From Ficedula albicollis (taxonomy: Eukaryota > Chordata > Aves > Passeriformes > Muscicapidae): a DNA stretch of 64,000 bases. The stretch spans positions 1,086,010-1,150,009 of the forward strand of contig NC_021692.1 of assembly GCF_000247815.1 (NCBI RefSeq). The letters run 5' to 3'. This document shows, piece after piece, positions 61,382 to 64,000 of this stretch. Under the pieces are notes generated by a model. That model was given only the letters and a program-made list of their open reading frames with translations, did no database searches and was not told where the DNA came from. Numbering within the stretch: position 1 is the stretch's first letter; each line of letters opens with the position of its first letter. The translations under genes were made by a program, and so were the position numbers.

Positions 61382-64000
61382 CTGTGGGGGGATTAAAACA
61401 CAAAAAATAAGGGAAAAGCCCAATGGATAACAATGCTGCATCAGAATCTGCTTTTATTCTCCTCAGTGTAACTTCTCTCCCAGGAACAGTAAAATGGAAC
61501 ATGCAGGTGTGGAGTGTGACAGCACACTGAGATTTATGAGCATGGATTTAGACATTTAAATTGAATGGATTAAATGGACCACAGATTTAAATTGAAACTA
61601 CTTAATTGCTGACAAAAGCCAACAGATATTACTTACTCAGAAAACCCTTCCTAATAGGGCTGAAGCATGAAAAAGAAAAGAAACAAAAAGTCAAAAGCAT
61701 TTCATTAACTATATGTTACCAAAGTGTCCTAAAAACCACAAGAAAGCTAAAAAGAAACAGGGGAAAGTGTTTGAAACAAAAGGGAATGGGGTAATTTGTG
61801 CTAACAAACAGAGATGTAATTAAACTGTTTTCCAACAGCAGTGTTTACTTTGAGCTGCTTTCTAATTGCACATCACAATCCAATAAAATAATAGGAATTA
61901 AACACAGTAAGCAGTGTGCATTTAAGGTTTTTTTTAAAAAGCTTATCAGAAAGAGGTAAATAAACCTAAAAGGAACAAATACCACTAATTAGCCACTGCT
62001 TTCAACTCCTTTCCAGCGTCTTTGCTTTCTCTCTTACAAGAAGTGCTTCAATTTGAAAGGAAAATGGGAGAAACAGAGGATACTGGAATAAGTTGTTTCC
62101 TTCTGGCCTGTTTACACAGCAATTAATCCAGGGCTTGAAACGTGACAATTTATTTTGCTTCCAAACTTGGATATTTTCCCTGTTAATCCTAGCCTAATTT
62201 TGGATTTTCATTATCCATATAATTGCTTAATCCTTCCTGGAACCCCCTAAGCACACTGTAATTTTGATTAAGACAATTTTACACGAGTCCCAGACAATAT
62301 GCAGCTTTGTGAGGCGCAGCAGGAGGAGAATGGAGCTCAGTGGGTGAAATCCCTGAGTCACTGCACTCACTGGCAGAACTCCCACAGACCTGCACGTCAC
62401 AGGGACTTTGTGTCCAGAGAGACCCTCCAAAAAACCACTGCTCATTACCTCATGCAGCTGCACACATGGTGTCTGCAGAGAGCAACACCTCTCTGACTTC
62501 TGTACAACCACAGCCCCACGGACAGAGCAGCGTTTGGCTATCAGAGAACCACGGAATCACTGAGGTTGGAAAAGATCTCCAGGACCATCAAGCCCAAGAT
62601 GCTCCCAATCCCCACCTTGGCCCCAGCCCAGAGCACTGAGTGCTATGCCCATTTGTTCCTTGGACACCTCCATGGGAAGCCCCTTGCAATGCCTGGCAGC
62701 CCTTTCCATTAAGAAATTCCTCCTGATTTAACCTGAACCTCATCTGGCACAGCTTGAGGCCGTTTCCTCTCATCCTTTCAAAATGCTCTACTTTGTGCCT
62801 TAGTCACCAGTCTGAATGCTTGGCTTTGGATAAAATTGCTCCTGGAGTTCTTCACAGGAGTGCTGCAGCCAGGCTGTTCACAGCTAAGCTGGCAATACCC
62901 AGCAATTTCTGTTCTATATGAGGTTCATCAGCTTTTACAGTCACTGCACTGTATATCAGGCTGAGAATAATGCCAAGAGAGCTGGAACATGTCTAACCTG
63001 GAGTCAGCTGGAATAATGAGCAGTTTGATTTATGTGGGGAGAAAGAGAGTGGCAGCTAAATCCTGCCTGCCTATGCAGTAAATAAAAGGAGAAGTTTTGC
63101 CTGTCACTGCTTCCCTTCTGGAGCTGCCAGCAGCTGCTTCCTAATGGCTCCTCCATCACCATTATCACTGGATTACCAGACTGCTTTTATCCACTGTCAT
63201 AATTAACTGTTGCTTCTGGCATTACTCTACCCTCACTGAGCTCAGATGTGCAGCTTCTTGCCTGAACCACAAATTATGCTCAGAGAGATTGTTATGGGGA
63301 ATTTCAGGTCATTTTCCAATAAGGAAAAGTGGCAGGAGCATACACTAGCAAGCAAATGTTGTGATATTTTCTAGTTTCTTACCGAGTTGTGCACAAAAGA
63401 AAGGTTTTCACCTGCAGGTCAGAGCACATTTGGTGCAACTAACATGGATTTTAGTGGTTGGAGCATTATTTTTAGAGGATTGTACATTTAATCTTGTAGG
63501 GTCTGGGCTCAATCCAACATATCCACAGCAGCAAAGGCGGGAACAAAACCTCCTGTTAACAGATACCAGTAAAAACACCAGTGCAGGAGCTGCCAAACTC
63601 CTGGTTGGTTATTACTGTTCCAAAACCTCTTGCTGGTCAAAGCTGGAAGCATCCCAAGCACATGATGGTGCTCCTAGCCCCAAATTCTGTGAGGTCAAGG
63701 TGGTGACAAGGCTTATATTTTGCTTCCTTTCCCCACTGACTCCTGAATTCAAACCAAAGAAAGGGTCATGGATTCCCCACAAATCTCAGCCTTGTTTTAG
63801 CACAGCAATGACAACGTGTTCACATTGCAGTCCTGGGCTCCTCTCACCATAAAGATTTTCCTTTTTATCCAACACACATTTACTCCCATGGCTGCAGTTT
63901 GGGCAAAGGACAAGACAGGAATCCCAGGCTCTCACTGGGCTGGCAGCAGGGTTTGAAATCCACGCTGTTCTGCTGTTATCAGACACAGCTTAAAGGCCCA
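61382..64000 (-). other. TMCO4: TMCO4 upstream intron(s), right window edge
   Basis: Apart from a CR1 fragment no feature is recognised. The exon joining the phase-2 start at 61381 must lie further right, in or beyond this stretch. Confidence 0.5.
62545..62800 (-). mobile_element. CR1 LINE fragment, antisense
   Basis: CGGAATCACTGAGGTTGGAA then AAGATCTCCAGGACCATCAA, continuing to CCTCATCTGGCACAGCTTGAGG-like CR1 sequence (split for length) of an older subfamily. Confidence 0.8.

Overview
This is a window of vertebrate nuclear DNA, almost certainly from a bird and probably a songbird. Genes are split by GT-AG introns. The interspersed repeats I recognise are all CR1 LINE tails, with the 'TTGGAGCACCCTGG ... 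CCAACCCAAACCATTC' signature. GC-rich minisatellites are abundant. The gene order NBL1 - HTR6 - TMCO4 is the same as on human 1p36.13. I found no bacterial, viral or CRISPR content.

Layout: 1-22.8 kb has no coding sequence I can identify. It holds a CR1 tail, several short two-copy tandem duplications, a 42-bp minisatellite, a 4,456-base run of pure G (6823-11278) and a 21-copy 44-bp minisatellite. It also holds a CpG-rich 541-bp segment present twice (18690-19771) and a 616-bp segment present twice (21581-22814). The second 616-bp copy ends at the splice acceptor of the first NBL1 coding exon. NBL1 (+, secreted DAN/BMP antagonist, 180 aa) is complete in three coding exons (22838-24629), with a likely poly(A) signal at 25569. 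At 25.3-27.7 kb there are two more G runs, a remnant of an Illumina sequencing adapter (25924-25945) and a 34-copy 46-bp minisatellite. HTR6 (+, serotonin receptor 6, 424 aa) is complete in three coding exons (31220-34272). TMCO4 (-, DUF726 alpha/beta-hydrolase-like membrane protein) fills 37.8-61.4 kb. Nine phase-compatible coding exons give the C-terminal 438 residues. The roughly 200 N-terminal residues are not recognised and should lie beyond the window's right end or in small exons I could not identify. HTR6 and TMCO4 converge, and closely opposed poly(A) signals lie between them near 35.2 kb.

The three genes share conserved synteny rather than a pathway. NBL1 blocks extracellular BMP ligands, HTR6 is a Gs-coupled neuronal serotonin receptor, and TMCO4 is poorly characterised.

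The strongest unusual signal is technical. The long mononucleotide blocks (4,456 G, 133 G, and 522 C between two A runs) and the adapter fragment are best read as assembly or gap-filling artefacts. They generate spurious giant poly-Pro and poly-Gly reading frames. Several near-identical two-copy tandem duplications upstream of NBL1 may be real recent duplications or further misassembly. I found no convincing new biological system.
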